A stretch of DNA of 64,000 nucleotides from assembly GCA_019115945.1 (NCBI GenBank), contig DXCO01000035.1, positions 1-64,000 on the forward strand, given 5' to 3'. Of the stretch, positions 36,085 through 44,713 are shown in pieces (position 1 is the stretch's first letter; every line of letters starts with the position of its first letter). The DNA is from Candidatus Borkfalkia excrementavium (GTDB taxonomy: Bacteria > Bacillota > Clostridia > Christensenellales > Borkfalkiaceae). The notes beneath the pieces were generated by a model that saw only the letters and a program-made list of their open reading frames with translations, had not been told where the DNA came from and made no database searches. Made by a program: the position numbers and the translations under genes.

Positions 36085-36402
36085 ATGGCGACGGATAAGG
36101 ATTACATAAAAGCGCTCGTCGGTTTATTCGGCGATGCCGGCGTCACTTACCGCGCGATGATGGGGGAGTATGTCCTGTATTGCGGAGGCAAAGTGTTCGC
36201 GCTCGTGTGCGGCAATACCTTGTTTATAAAGATCACGGATGCGAGTTGCGAATTGCTGAAAGATCGCCCCATAGGCCTGCCGTATCATGGCGCCAAACCT
36301 ATGTTTATATTGCATGCGCCCGAAAAATGCCCTTTTCTCGGCGAATTGGCCTTGCGGGTAAGTGCGGAACTGCCGTTCCCGTCTAAAAAGAGAAGGTCAT
36401 AA
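36085..36402 (+). CDS. TfoX N-terminal domain protein
   Basis: 105-aa protein made of the TfoX/Sxy N-terminal domain only: VTYRAMMGEYVLYCGGKVFALVCG and LPYHGAKPMF match the family. Full TfoX regulates competence in gammaproteobacteria; single-domain versions are common in Clostridia with no known role. It is last in the asp23-tlyA run, followed by a terminator. Confidence 0.85.
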   Translation: MATDKDYIKALVGLFGDAGVTYRAMMGEYVLYCGGKVFALVCGNTLFIKITDASCELLKDRPIGLPYHGAKPMFILHAPEKCPFLGELALRVSAELPFPSKKRRS

Positions 36403-36428
36403 AGAAAAAATCTGTCTCATAAAATTTC

Positions 36429-36448
36429 GCCCGGCAACGGGCTTTTTT
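36429..36448 (+). terminator. Terminator after the TfoX-domain gene
   Basis: GCCCG-GCAA-CGGGC hairpin (36429-36442) and six T residues. Confidence 0.85.
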
Positions 36449-36460
36449 ATTGAATAACGG

Positions 36461-36502
36461 CGAGGCCGCAAGCCGGATTTACTGCCGGTATTTTCGGCCT
36501 CG
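36461..36502. repeat. Inverted repeat between two terminators
   Basis: 8-bp arms CGAGGCCG (36461-36468) and CGGCCTCG (36495-36502), with an inner CCGG/CCGG pair. It lies between the terminators of converging genes. No function seen. Confidence 0.45.
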
Positions 36503-36520
36503 GGATACATTTACACAAAA

Positions 36521-36556
36521 CAAAAAGCAGTCCGCGTATAAGCGGACTGCTTTTTG
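36521..36556. terminator. Terminator of the PadR-membrane gene
   Basis: Perfect 15-bp stem (36521-36535 with 36542-36556) flanked by A- and T-rich tracts; oriented to end the minus-strand gene, and usable from the plus strand too. Confidence 0.88.
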
Positions 36557-36560
36557 TTTT

Positions 36561-38357
36561 TTACATTTTATTGCAGTGATAATGGTAGAACAGGGCAAAC
36601 AGAGGAATATTGAAAGCAAAAATGCAGGGCAGAATCGCATATTTAGCGATCACGGCAAAACTGACGTCTACTCTGGTTGCGTAAATGAGTATGTATGCGA
36701 TCAGGCAGATCACCAATACGAGGTTGGCGTAAAGGATCAAACTCGAAGAAATATAAGAATTCGTCTGCGATTTGCGGCTGTTTTTCCCGTATCCTCTCAG
36801 ATAGAGGAAAAGGAAGATGCCGAACATGATGAATGTGAGCAGGAAGGGGATTATGATATAGAGCGCCGACGAATCCAGGACCTTGACCAGACACCAGTTG
36901 ATGATGCATTCCGCCAAAGCAATGATAAAGACGTAGATGGCCGTCATAAACAGCGCTTTGCCTTTATCGAAAGTATTTCCGGCAGAAGACTGCGCTTTTC
37001 TCGTCCGCGTTCCGTTGGAAGTCGTAACTCGTATCCCGTCCGTTTCAGCCTTTTCTTCAATGTCGTAGAATTCTATATTGCTTGCCGCCGTTCCCGCGTG
37101 CACGGGTTCTTGCTGAACGGGCGGAACGGGCGGCGTTTCTTCTCTCGGTTCCTCAAAAGTCTGGGGAGGAGCATCGTATGCCGGTTCTTCCTGACCGGGT
37201 TCCGGTTCGGGGGCAAAGGTTTCTTCGGGATGCTGTTTGTCCGCGTTGTCGTACAATTTTGACAGGAGCGATTTATAATTCCGCTCAGCCGGGGAGCGAT
37301 TGGAATACAGCAATTCGGAAGAGATCGCGCGTTTTTCCATATAATCCTCATCGTATTCGGAGGCCTGCGGAGGAAGGCTTTCATCTGCGGCGTAATCCGG
37401 TTCAGGGGGATAGTCGACGTCGGCAGATACCGTTTCTTCCGCAATAAAGTTGTTCGTCTCGATGATCCTTTCCTGCTTGTTTCTGTTTGCTACCTGTGCG
37501 TAATAATAGTTGGATGCGTCCTCGTCATCGCCGACAAGTTTTTTATAATTTTCGTGGATACGCTGCTTTTCCTCTTCCGAAAGGGGAGGATCGTTTTCCT
37601 CTGTCTGTACGGAATAAGTTTCCTCTTGACGCGTTTCCTCCGAATCGTCGACTGCCGATTGCGCCGGCTGTTCCGCAGTTTCAGAAGCGATTTCCTCGCG
37701 CATCAAACGTTCTTCTCGGAAGGCTGTTTCCTGTGCGGCGGTTTCATGTTTGCTGAAATCGTCATCAATCTTGTCTGATGCGCCGTGTTCTTCCGCTTTG
37801 TCCTCAAAGGAATGATTTTTTTCAAAATCCTCATTTTCGTTGTCGGTATCAGAATTTTCCGAAAAATCGAATCCCAATTCAACTTCGTCATCCTTCCCGA
37901 CCTCTCCTTTGGACAGGGGAACGCGCGTAGTAGATTTTTTCAGGATGTTGAAGTCGACCGCGGAAGGAGGAGGATTGCTGAAATCATAATCTTTCTGCGA
38001 GATCAGACTGTCAATGACGGTGCGCGAATATTCCCATTCGGCAAGGTTTTGTTCCACGATTTTTTTGCCCTTGTCGGTGATCTGAAAATATTTCCTTCTG
38101 CCGCCGTTGGACACGCCGCCCCAGTAAGAAGTAACGTAATCCTGGCCCTCCAGCCGTTTTAAGGCGCTGTAGAGGGTGGGCTGTTTCAAGGAATATTGTC
38201 CTTTGCTTTTTTCTTCGATCTCGTTGATGATTTCGTAGCCGTATTTATCGCCGTCATAAAGGGTCCGCAATATAATCGTATTGATATGCCCTCGTATCAG
38301 GTCGCTGCTTATGGAATTATTCTCATTTTCCTTATTGTTATCGTTTGTAAGATCCAT
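36561..38357 (-). CDS. PadR-type HTH regulator fused to a C-terminal membrane domain
   Basis: 598-aa three-part protein. Residues about 18-110 form a PadR winged helix-turn-helix (IILRTLYDGDKYGYEII; QPTLYSALKRLEGQDYV; GGRRKYFQIT). Residues about 110-460 are a very acidic Glu/Pro-rich disordered region. Residues about 466-598 hold four hydrophobic segments (about 468-490, 497-520, 540-560, 567-590). PadR regulators are usually 100-200 aa soluble dimers, so this looks like a membrane-tethered DNA-binding protein. GGGAGG before the ATG fixes the start. It is monocistronic; the target is unknown, though its own promoter is a common PadR target. Confidence 0.8.
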   Translation of the reverse strand: MDLTNDNNKENENNSISSDLIRGHINTIILRTLYDGDKYGYEIINEIEEKSKGQYSLKQPTLYSALKRLEGQDYVTSYWGGVSNGGRRKYFQITDKGKKIVEQNLAEWEYSRTVIDSLISQKDYDFSNPPPSAVDFNILKKSTTRVPLSKGEVGKDDEVELGFDFSENSDTDNENEDFEKNHSFEDKAEEHGASDKIDDDFSKHETAAQETAFREERLMREEIASETAEQPAQSAVDDSEETRQEETYSVQTEENDPPLSEEEKQRIHENYKKLVGDDEDASNYYYAQVANRNKQERIIETNNFIAEETVSADVDYPPEPDYAADESLPPQASEYDEDYMEKRAISSELLYSNRSPAERNYKSLLSKLYDNADKQHPEETFAPEPEPGQEEPAYDAPPQTFEEPREETPPVPPVQQEPVHAGTAASNIEFYDIEEKAETDGIRVTTSNGTRTRKAQSSAGNTFDKGKALFMTAIYVFIIALAECIINWCLVKVLDSSALYIIIPFLLTFIMFGIFLFLYLRGYGKNSRKSQTNSYISSSLILYANLVLVICLIAYILIYATRVDVSFAVIAKYAILPCIFAFNIPLFALFYHYHCNKM

Positions 38358-38379
38358 GGGTATACCTCCCTATATGTAA

Positions 38380-38408
38380 ATTATAAAACAAATGTCGAAT
38401 TTTGTCAA
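38380..38408 (-). promoter_or_regulatory. SigA promoter of the PadR-membrane gene
   Basis: On the minus strand: consensus TTGACA (38403-38408), 17-bp spacer, consensus TATAAT (38380-38385). ACAT tetramers flank the -10 box and could be part of a PadR autoregulatory site. Confidence 0.85.
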
Positions 38409-38503
38409 GAACTTCTGTTTATTTTTATTTTTTACGAATTTTATAAAGTACTATGTCAGAAATAGATGACAGAGAATCCATAAAACGAAGTGCCCGTAAA
38501 GGA

Positions 38504-38532
38504 TGGACAAATTTATATTTTTGTTGTAAAAT
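38504..38532 (+). promoter_or_regulatory. Promoter of the thioesterase-metallopeptidase pair
   Basis: TGGACA (38504-38509), 17-bp spacer, TAAAAT (38527-38532). Its start point would lie about 20 nt before the ATG at 38561. Confidence 0.55.
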
Positions 38533-38560
38533 TAAAGAAGCAAAAGCGAGAGGTTTTTAC

Positions 38561-39307
38561 ATGAGTAACAAAAATTTTTATCAAAGCGTGCAGGTATTGA
38601 AAAATTATGAAACGGACTTCAAGCAGGATGTCAAACCTTCCGCAATTCTCGGTTTCTTTCAGGAGGCGGCATCGGAGAATTCGGAAGAGGCGGGGTTCGG
38701 GTATTCCTCCCTTGCGCCTCTCGGCATGCTTTGGGTCTTATCCAAGATCTACGTAGAAGTGGACAGATTGCCGAAACTCGGCGAGAAAATTGTCGTACAG
38801 ACGTGGCCGCACGCGCCGAACAAAGCGATCTTTGAGCGCAGTTTTCTTATCAGAGATGAGGGCGGCGAAGCGGTGATCCGTGCGTTTTCCAGGTGGTGCG
38901 TACTGCGGGCAAACGGAAGGATCGTACCAGCGTCGCAGGTCCCGCGCGATCTGGAGGATTATATCTCGGAAAAGAGCATCGAGTTTGACGATTGGGCTGT
39001 GCCGCAGGCGGCAGACTGCGGAGAGGCTGCCTTTTCTTTGAAAATTGCCAATTCCGAGTATGACAGGAACATGCATGTAAACAATATCAAATATGCCGAT
39101 TATATTTTCAACTGTTTTTCCGTCGAGGAATTAAAAGCGAAAAAACTGAAGAGTTTTCAGATCCATTACGTACAGCAGAGCCATGAAGGGGACGTCCTAC
39201 GTTTTTACAGAAAGCAACTGTCCGAAAACGAATATGCCGTCGAGGGGGTCAAAAACGGGACGGAGACTGTGATCGCGGCGAGAGTGTGTTTCGATGGTAC
39301 GGTATAA
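38561..39307 (+). CDS. Acyl-ACP thioesterase
   Basis: Double hot-dog enzyme that hydrolyses acyl-ACP to free fatty acid, related to plant FatA/FatB and found widely in Clostridia. The N-terminal half has ILGFFQEAASENSEEAGFG; the C-terminal half carries the catalytic NxHVNN motif (Asn170, His172). Length 248 aa is typical of bacterial members. ATG 38561 is chosen because GAGAGG lies upstream and homology begins at residue 3. It overlaps the next gene by 14 nt. Confidence 0.88.
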   Translation: MSNKNFYQSVQVLKNYETDFKQDVKPSAILGFFQEAASENSEEAGFGYSSLAPLGMLWVLSKIYVEVDRLPKLGEKIVVQTWPHAPNKAIFERSFLIRDEGGEAVIRAFSRWCVLRANGRIVPASQVPRDLEDYISEKSIEFDDWAVPQAADCGEAAFSLKIANSEYDRNMHVNNIKYADYIFNCFSVEELKAKKLKSFQIHYVQQSHEGDVLRFYRKQLSENEYAVEGVKNGTETVIAARVCFDGTV

Positions 39308-39932
39308 ACTGATAAGGACGCGCAGGCGGACGATCGGCGTTGCGGTGGAAAACGGCGAGGTCGTGGTGCGTGCTCCCTTATCGCTCGGCCGAGAAGAGAT
39401 CGAGTTTTTTCTGGAAAAGCACCGCGATTGGATCGAAAAGCATCTTTCCGATCAAGACCTCCTTCAGGATCGGTTTGCTTCCGTTCGGGCGTTCCAAACA
39501 TTGCTCGTTCAGGGGAAGGAAAAGACGCTCGTGCTCGGGGCAAGTCGAGTTTGCGAGACGGACGATGCGGTGTATCTGAAAAAACTTTCCGAAGTGCGTT
39601 CCTTTATGCGCAAGTATTACGAGCCGCTTTTGGGGGATTGCGCCGCTCATTACGCGAAAGCGGTGGGGGCTATGCCGGAGGATCTTTCCGTTCGCGATTT
39701 TAAGGCCCGCTGGGGCAGTTGCGACAACGGCAAACGGATCAAGTTGAATTGGCGCCTCTCTTTTCTGCCTGTTTCGCTGCGGGATTACGTGATCGTGCAC
39801 GAACTATGCCATCTGCTTTATATGGATCATTCTTCCGCGTTCTGGAAAGAGGTGGGGCGTGTTTTGCCCGATTACCGCGCACGGCGGCGCGCGCTGAAAG
39901 ATTATTCCTTTCTGACGCTCCTTTACCGATAG
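39294..39932 (+). CDS. YgjP/DUF45-family zinc metallopeptidase-like protein
   Basis: 212-aa protein of the YgjP (DUF45) family with the zinc-binding HELCH motif (His169-His173) followed by MDHSSAFWKEV. RDFKARWGSC is a second family hallmark. Members resemble SprT/WLM peptidases; some have been described as nucleotide pyrophosphatases, so the activity is uncertain. It is coupled to the thioesterase gene (14-nt overlap). Confidence 0.87.
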   Translation: MVRYKLIRTRRRTIGVAVENGEVVVRAPLSLGREEIEFFLEKHRDWIEKHLSDQDLLQDRFASVRAFQTLLVQGKEKTLVLGASRVCETDDAVYLKKLSEVRSFMRKYYEPLLGDCAAHYAKAVGAMPEDLSVRDFKARWGSCDNGKRIKLNWRLSFLPVSLRDYVIVHELCHLLYMDHSSAFWKEVGRVLPDYRARRRALKDYSFLTLLYR

Positions 39933-39976
39933 AGATGCATGGATAGGTCGATCGGAATTGCATAGTTATACAAAAA

Positions 39977-40060
39977 AATATGAATATTCACAAAAATGTG
40001 CATATTTATGTATATTTATAAATTTTATTCAAAAAATAATGTGAAATTATGAATATTTTT
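39977..40060 (+). promoter_or_regulatory. AT-rich array of ARG-box-like sites upstream of argG
   Basis: Three copies of the decamer TATGNATATT (39979-39988, 40007-40016, 40048-40057) in a very AT-rich tract, the first containing the palindrome TGAATATTCA (39981-39990). ArgR/AhrC operators are built from TGAAT/ATTCA half-sites, and the gene downstream is argG, so these are candidate arginine-repressor sites. None fits the 18-bp ARG consensus exactly. Confidence 0.5.
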
Positions 40061-40080
40061 TAATTTATAGCGAAATTTGC

Positions 40081-40109
40081 TTGACTTTATGCGAGTAATT
40101 TTATATAAT
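40081..40109 (+). promoter_or_regulatory. SigA promoter of the argG operon
   Basis: TTGACT (40081-40086), 17-bp spacer, TATAAT (40104-40109), just downstream of the ARG-box-like array. Confidence 0.85.
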
Positions 40110-40185
40110 CCTTACGAAAAAGAAAAAGAGAGGCTGTCCGCGAGAAAAAATTTTAGGTAAGCGCGGGCGCCGGAGGAAGAAAAAT

Positions 40186-41409
40186 ATGGAAAAAAAGGCG
40201 ATCAAGAAGGTAGTTCTTGCCTATTCGGGCGGATTGGATACTTCGATCATCATCCCTTGGCTGAAGGAGAATTACGACAATTGCGAGGTCATCGCGGTTT
40301 CTGCCGACGTCGGGCAGGAGAGCGAATTGGAGGGACTGGAAGAAAAAGCGATCAAGACGGGCGCTTCCAAACTTTATATCGAAGACCTGCGCAAAGAATT
40401 TATCGAAGATTATATTTATCCCACGGTAAAAGCCGGCGCGGTGTATGAAGACAAATATCTGCTGGGGACCTCTTTTGCCCGTCCCGTCATTGCAAAGCGC
40501 ATAGTCGAGATCGCAAAAAAAGAGGGGGCGGATGCGATCTGCCACGGCTGTACGGGAAAGGGAAACGATCAGGTCCGCTTTGAACTGACGATCAAAGCGT
40601 TCGCGCCCGAAATGACGATCATCGCCCCGTGGCGTATCTGGAACATCAAGAGCCGCGACGAAGAGATCGATTATGCGGAAGCGCACAAGATCCCTTTGAA
40701 GATCACCCGCGAAACCAACTATTCCAAAGATAAAAACCTTTGGCACCTGTCTCACGAGGGGATGGATCTCGAAGATCCTGCAAACGAGCCTCAGTTGGAT
40801 AAGATCCTTGAACTCGGCGTATCGCCCGAAAAGGCGCCCGACAGTCCGACCTATCTTACGCTGACTTTTGAAAAAGGCATCCCCGTTGCTGTCGACGGAG
40901 AAAAACTTTCCTCGATCGATCTTATCGAAAAACTCAACAAAGTCGGCGGCGCCAACGGCGTGGGGATCGCAGATCTCGTGGAAAACAGGCTTGTGGGAAT
41001 GAAGAGCCGCGGCGTATACGAAACGCCTGGCGGAACGATCCTTTACGAGGCGCACCGCATTCTCGAAAGTATCTGCCTGGATAAGGAAACGCAGCATTTC
41101 AAACAGCACGTCGCGCTCAAGTTTGCCGACCTCGTTTACAACGGACAATGGTTCACGCCTTTGCGCGAAGCGCTTTCGGCCTTCGTCGACAAGACACAGG
41201 AAAATGTTTCGGGCGAAGTCAAACTGAAAATTTATAAGGGCAATATTTCCAGCGCAGGCGTCAAGAGCGAACATTCGCTGTATAGCGAAGAGATCGCCAC
41301 GTTCGGCGAAGAAGACGTTTACAACCAACATGACGCGGAAGGCTTTATCAACCTCTTCGGTCTCCCCGTAAAGGTCAAGGCGCTTCTCGATCAGAAAAAA
41401 TTAAAATAA
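40186..41409 (+). CDS. argG: Argininosuccinate synthase
   Basis: Condenses citrulline and aspartate with ATP to argininosuccinate. The N-terminal ATP pyrophosphatase motif [15 protein letters not shown] and [13 protein letters not shown] are diagnostic. Length 407 aa is normal. GGAGGAA is 6 nt before the ATG. argH, the usual partner, is not in this window. Confidence 0.97.
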   Translation: MEKKAIKKVVLAYSGGLDTSIIIPWLKENYDNCEVIAVSADVGQESELEGLEEKAIKTGASKLYIEDLRKEFIEDYIYPTVKAGAVYEDKYLLGTSFARPVIAKRIVEIAKKEGADAICHGCTGKGNDQVRFELTIKAFAPEMTIIAPWRIWNIKSRDEEIDYAEAHKIPLKITRETNYSKDKNLWHLSHEGMDLEDPANEPQLDKILELGVSPEKAPDSPTYLTLTFEKGIPVAVDGEKLSSIDLIEKLNKVGGANGVGIADLVENRLVGMKSRGVYETPGGTILYEAHRILESICLDKETQHFKQHVALKFADLVYNGQWFTPLREALSAFVDKTQENVSGEVKLKIYKGNISSAGVKSEHSLYSEEIATFGEEDVYNQHDAEGFINLFGLPVKVKALLDQKKLK

Positions 41410-41422
41410 GCAAGTAATGTGC

Positions 41423-41443
41423 GGCGCCCGGGTTTCGGGCGCC
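41423..41443 (+). other. Intercistronic hairpin argG-argC
   Basis: Perfect 8-bp GC-only stem (41423-41430 with 41436-41443), loop GGTTT, without a T-run. It may mark mRNA processing or weak pausing between argG and argC. Confidence 0.5.
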
Positions 41444-41467
41444 TGCGAATATATTTTGAAGGACAAG

Positions 41468-42394
41468 ATGATTAAAGTATTTATTGACGGAAAAGAGGGG
41501 ACGACGGGGCTCAGGATCTTTGAGCGGTTAGGCAAGAGGGAAGACGTAGAACTGACCGTTCTTCCTGAAGATCTGCGCAAAGATAAAGCGGCGAGAAAAG
41601 AGTGTATCAATTCTTCTGACGCGGTGTTTCTGTGCCTGCCCGATGCCGCGGCGATCGAATCGGTCGGCATGGTCGAAAACGATCATGTCAAAATTTTTGA
41701 CGCCTCCACGGCGCACAGGACGCAGCCCGGCTGGGCATACGGTTTTCCCGAACTTTCCGCAAACCACCGAAGGGAGATCGAAACTTCCGCCAGGATCGCG
41801 ATACCGGGCTGTCATGCAAGCGGGTTTATTTCCCTCGTGTATCCGCTGATCGCCGGCGGGATTGCCGGCAGGGATTATCCGTTCGTGTGTCATTCCGTAA
41901 CGGGGTACAGCGGCGGAGGCAAAAAGATGATCGCGGAATATGAAGATGCGGAAAGGGGGATTGCATACGACAGTCCCCGTCAATACGGATTGACGCAGAA
42001 TCACAAACATCTGCCGGAAATGCAGGCGGTTTGCGGACTGGAATTTAAGCCGATATTTAACCCGATCGTGGCTGATTTTTACAGCGGCATGTGTGTTACC
42101 GTTCCGCTGTATACGCGGCTTTTATCAAAAAAGATTTCATTAAACAGTATGAAATCTTATTTTGAAGAGTACTATGTATCGCATAATTTCGTGAAAGTTA
42201 TGGAAAAGGCGGAGAGTTTCATGCCTGCCAATACGCTTGCGGGCACGAACAGGATGCAGATTTTTGTGGAGGGAAACGACGAGCGGATTTTGCTGATTTC
42301 TCTCTTCGATAATCTCGGCAAAGGCGCTTCGGGCGCGGCGGTGCAGTGCATGAACATCGCGTTCGGGTTGGATGAGCGCACTTCTCTTATATAA
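41468..42394 (+). CDS. argC: N-acetyl-gamma-glutamyl-phosphate reductase (type 2)
   Basis: NADPH-dependent reductase of arginine synthesis. It is the short, type 2 form (308 aa), beginning MIKVFIDGKEGTTGLRI, with the active-site cysteine in IPGCHASGF and the VTGYSGGGKKM loop. ATG 41468 is chosen since AAGGA lies 4-5 nt upstream; a longer frame would run through the hairpin. It follows argG at 58 nt. Confidence 0.95.
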   Translation: MIKVFIDGKEGTTGLRIFERLGKREDVELTVLPEDLRKDKAARKECINSSDAVFLCLPDAAAIESVGMVENDHVKIFDASTAHRTQPGWAYGFPELSANHRREIETSARIAIPGCHASGFISLVYPLIAGGIAGRDYPFVCHSVTGYSGGGKKMIAEYEDAERGIAYDSPRQYGLTQNHKHLPEMQAVCGLEFKPIFNPIVADFYSGMCVTVPLYTRLLSKKISLNSMKSYFEEYYVSHNFVKVMEKAESFMPANTLAGTNRMQIFVEGNDERILLISLFDNLGKGASGAAVQCMNIAFGLDERTSLI

Positions 42395-42437
42395 GAAGCG
42401 AAATACAGCAAACTTGAATTTTTAAGGAAACGATTTT

Positions 42438-43652
42438 ATGAAAAGAATGGAAGGCGGCGTATGCGCGGCGGCAGGGTTCAAAGCCAACGGCGTGCATTGC
42501 GGAATCAGAAAGAATAAAACGAAAAGAGATCTCTCATTGATCGTCAGCGACGTGCGCTGTTCGGCGGCGTGCGTCTATACGCAGAATCTTGTCAAGGGCG
42601 CGCCCATCGTCGTCACGAAAAAGCATGTGGCGGACGGATATGCGCAGGCGATCGTGTGCAACAGCGGAAATGCGAATACGTGCAATGCGGACGGCGTGGA
42701 AATTGCGGAGGGGATGTGCTCTCTCGTGGAAAAATATGCGAAGATCCCTGCGCAGGACGTCATTGTGGCGTCGACGGGCGTGATCGGCCAGCCGCTTTCT
42801 CTCGAGCCCATCGCGGACGGCATGCCCGCATTGGTGGACGGGTTGAGTGCGGTAAACGGGCTGTATGCCGCACAGGGGATTATGACGACGGACACCGTGG
42901 AAAAACAGATCGCCTATACCTTTGAATTGGACGGAAAAGAGTGCCATATCGGCGCGATCGGCAAAGGGGTGGGAATGATCAATCCGAACATGGCGACGAT
43001 GCTGATCTTTATTACGACGGATGCGGCGATATCGCCCGAAATGCTGCAAAAGGCTCTTTCCGCAGACGTGAAGGATTCCTTTAATATGGTCAGCGTCGAC
43101 GGGGATACTTCCACAAACGATATGGTGGCGATTTTGGCGAACGGCCTTGCCGGAAACGCGGAGATCAGGGAGCCCGGCAAAAATTTTACGGTTTTCAGAA
43201 AAGTTTTGAAAAAGACGACGACCTATCTTTGCAGAAAAATAGCCAAAGACGGGGAAGGCGCGACAAAACTTCTCGAGTGCAAAGTCAGCGGCGCAAAAAA
43301 TAAGCGTACAGCCAAAATCGTTGCAAAATCCGTCATCAAATCTTCGCTGTTCAAGGCGGCGATGTTCGGTGCGGACGCAAACTGGGGGCGCGTGCTCTGC
43401 GCGATTGGATATTCCGGCGCGGATGTCGACGTTTCGAAAGTGATGGTCGCTTTCCGAAGCCGCGCCGGTTACGTCTGCGTGTGTGAAAACGGGAGCGGGC
43501 TTCCTTTTTCCGAGGAAGAGGCGAAGCGCGTGCTCTCCGCGGATGAGATCGAAGTTTTGATCGGGCTGAACGACGGCAACGGCAGCGCTGTTGCGTGGGG
43601 ATGCGACCTCACGTACGATTATGTCAAGATCAACGGGGATTACCGTACCTGA
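42438..43652 (+). CDS. argJ: Glutamate N-acetyltransferase/N-acetylglutamate synthase ArgJ
   Basis: Self-cleaving enzyme that recycles the acetyl group from N-acetylornithine to glutamate. The cleavage site lies in KGVGMINPNMATML (between Ala and the nucleophilic Thr). Length 404 aa; precursor cleavage should yield alpha and beta chains of about equal size. Its presence indicates the cyclic arginine route; whether it also uses acetyl-CoA cannot be told. Confidence 0.95.
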   Translation: MKRMEGGVCAAAGFKANGVHCGIRKNKTKRDLSLIVSDVRCSAACVYTQNLVKGAPIVVTKKHVADGYAQAIVCNSGNANTCNADGVEIAEGMCSLVEKYAKIPAQDVIVASTGVIGQPLSLEPIADGMPALVDGLSAVNGLYAAQGIMTTDTVEKQIAYTFELDGKECHIGAIGKGVGMINPNMATMLIFITTDAAISPEMLQKALSADVKDSFNMVSVDGDTSTNDMVAILANGLAGNAEIREPGKNFTVFRKVLKKTTTYLCRKIAKDGEGATKLLECKVSGAKNKRTAKIVAKSVIKSSLFKAAMFGADANWGRVLCAIGYSGADVDVSKVMVAFRSRAGYVCVCENGSGLPFSEEEAKRVLSADEIEVLIGLNDGNGSAVAWGCDLTYDYVKINGDYRT

Positions 43653-43724
43653 GCCGCTGCGCCGGCAAAGGGCGGAGAAGTTTTTTCTGAGAATGACGAA
43701 AGAAATAAAAAAGAGTGGTCTTTT

Positions 43725-44594
43725 ATGGATAACAATCTGAACGACAAACAAATCAGGGCGCAGGTCCTCGCCGAAGCGCTCCCTTATATCCAAGATTACA
43801 ACGGAAAAATCGTTGTGATCAAATACGGCGGAAATGCCATGATCAACGAGGATCTGAAAAGGTCCGTAATGCACGATATCGTGCTTTTGAATCTGATCGG
43901 GGTCAAGGTCGTTCTCGTGCACGGCGGAGGGCCCGAAATTTCCGAAATGCTCAAAAAGACGGGCAAAGAATCCGTCTTTATCGACGGTCTGCGTTATACC
44001 GACAAAGAGACGGCCGAAATCGTCCGCATGGTGCTTGCCGGCAAGATCAATAAATCGCTCGTGGATCTGATCGAGCATATCGGCGGCAGGGCGGTCGGGC
44101 TTTGCGGCATCGACGGCCACATGATGAAATGCGAAATGGCGGACAAAAAACTCGGGTTTGTCGGTAAAATAACGAATATCGATACAAAGATCGTTACCGA
44201 CGCTTTGGACCTTGGGTATATTCCCGTCGTTTCCACGGTCGGCTATGACGATGAGGGAAATATTTATAACGTGAACGCGGACACGGCGGCCGCAGTGATC
44301 GCGGGCGCACTGGACGCGCAGAGTCTCATACTGATGACGGATACGAAGGGCGTTCTTCGCAATAAAGAGGACGAGTCCAGTCTGATCGACAAAATTTGCG
44401 TCAGCGATATTCCTTCGCTCGTGAAGCAGGGCATTATTTCGGGCGGCATGATCCCCAAAATCGATTGCTGTAAAGAGGCGATCCGCCGCGGGGTCGAAAA
44501 AGTATTTATTATCGACGGCCGGATCGCTCATTCCATTCTCGTGGAAATTCTTTCCGATCAAGGGATCGGGACAATGTTCGTTAAGGGAGACTGA
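43725..44594 (+). CDS. argB: N-acetylglutamate kinase
   Basis: Phosphorylates N-acetylglutamate, the committed and often arginine-inhibited step. Amino-acid-kinase signatures: VVIKYGGNAMIN, LVHGGGPEISEML, and GGMIPKIDCC near the C-terminus. Length 289 aa. The N-terminal extension before VVIKYGG (about 22 residues) is of the kind found in arginine-inhibited enzymes. A terminator begins inside its last codons. Confidence 0.96.
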   Translation: MDNNLNDKQIRAQVLAEALPYIQDYNGKIVVIKYGGNAMINEDLKRSVMHDIVLLNLIGVKVVLVHGGGPEISEMLKKTGKESVFIDGLRYTDKETAEIVRMVLAGKINKSLVDLIEHIGGRAVGLCGIDGHMMKCEMADKKLGFVGKITNIDTKIVTDALDLGYIPVVSTVGYDDEGNIYNVNADTAAAVIAGALDAQSLILMTDTKGVLRNKEDESSLIDKICVSDIPSLVKQGIISGGMIPKIDCCKEAIRRGVEKVFIIDGRIAHSILVEILSDQGIGTMFVKGD

Positions 44595-44617
44595 TCTAAG
44601 ATCGGTCTCTTTTTTTG
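44587..44617 (+). terminator. Terminator overlapping the argB stop codon
   Basis: 10-bp stem with one G-U pair (44587-44596 with 44600-44609), loop TAA, then seven or eight T residues. The left arm includes the last argB codon and the stop, so ribosomes finishing argB could affect folding. Confidence 0.82.
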
Positions 44618-44665
44618 GGGAAGAATCTTCCTTGTCGGATTTGGCGAAAAAGTGTTCGGAAAAAA

Positions 44666-44694
44666 TTGCAATCGTCCGGCATTTATGATAAAAT
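44666..44694 (+). promoter_or_regulatory. Promoter of the argD operon
   Basis: TTGCAA (44666-44671), 17-bp spacer, TAAAAT (44689-44694). It restarts transcription after the argB terminator. Confidence 0.6.
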
Positions 44695-44713
44695 AGATAA
44701 AATAGGTGCGACC

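Noticed and set aside
36450..37262. Plus-strand frame of 270 codons starting after the TfoX-domain gene
   Set aside because: It runs across a terminator and lies antisense to the PadR-membrane gene, which has a clear promoter, ribosome-binding site and domain.
39933..40185. tRNA or small RNA gene in the AT-rich gap before argG
   Set aside because: No cloverleaf, T-loop motif or terminator-bounded structure is seen; the gap is explained by a promoter and repeated AT-rich sites.
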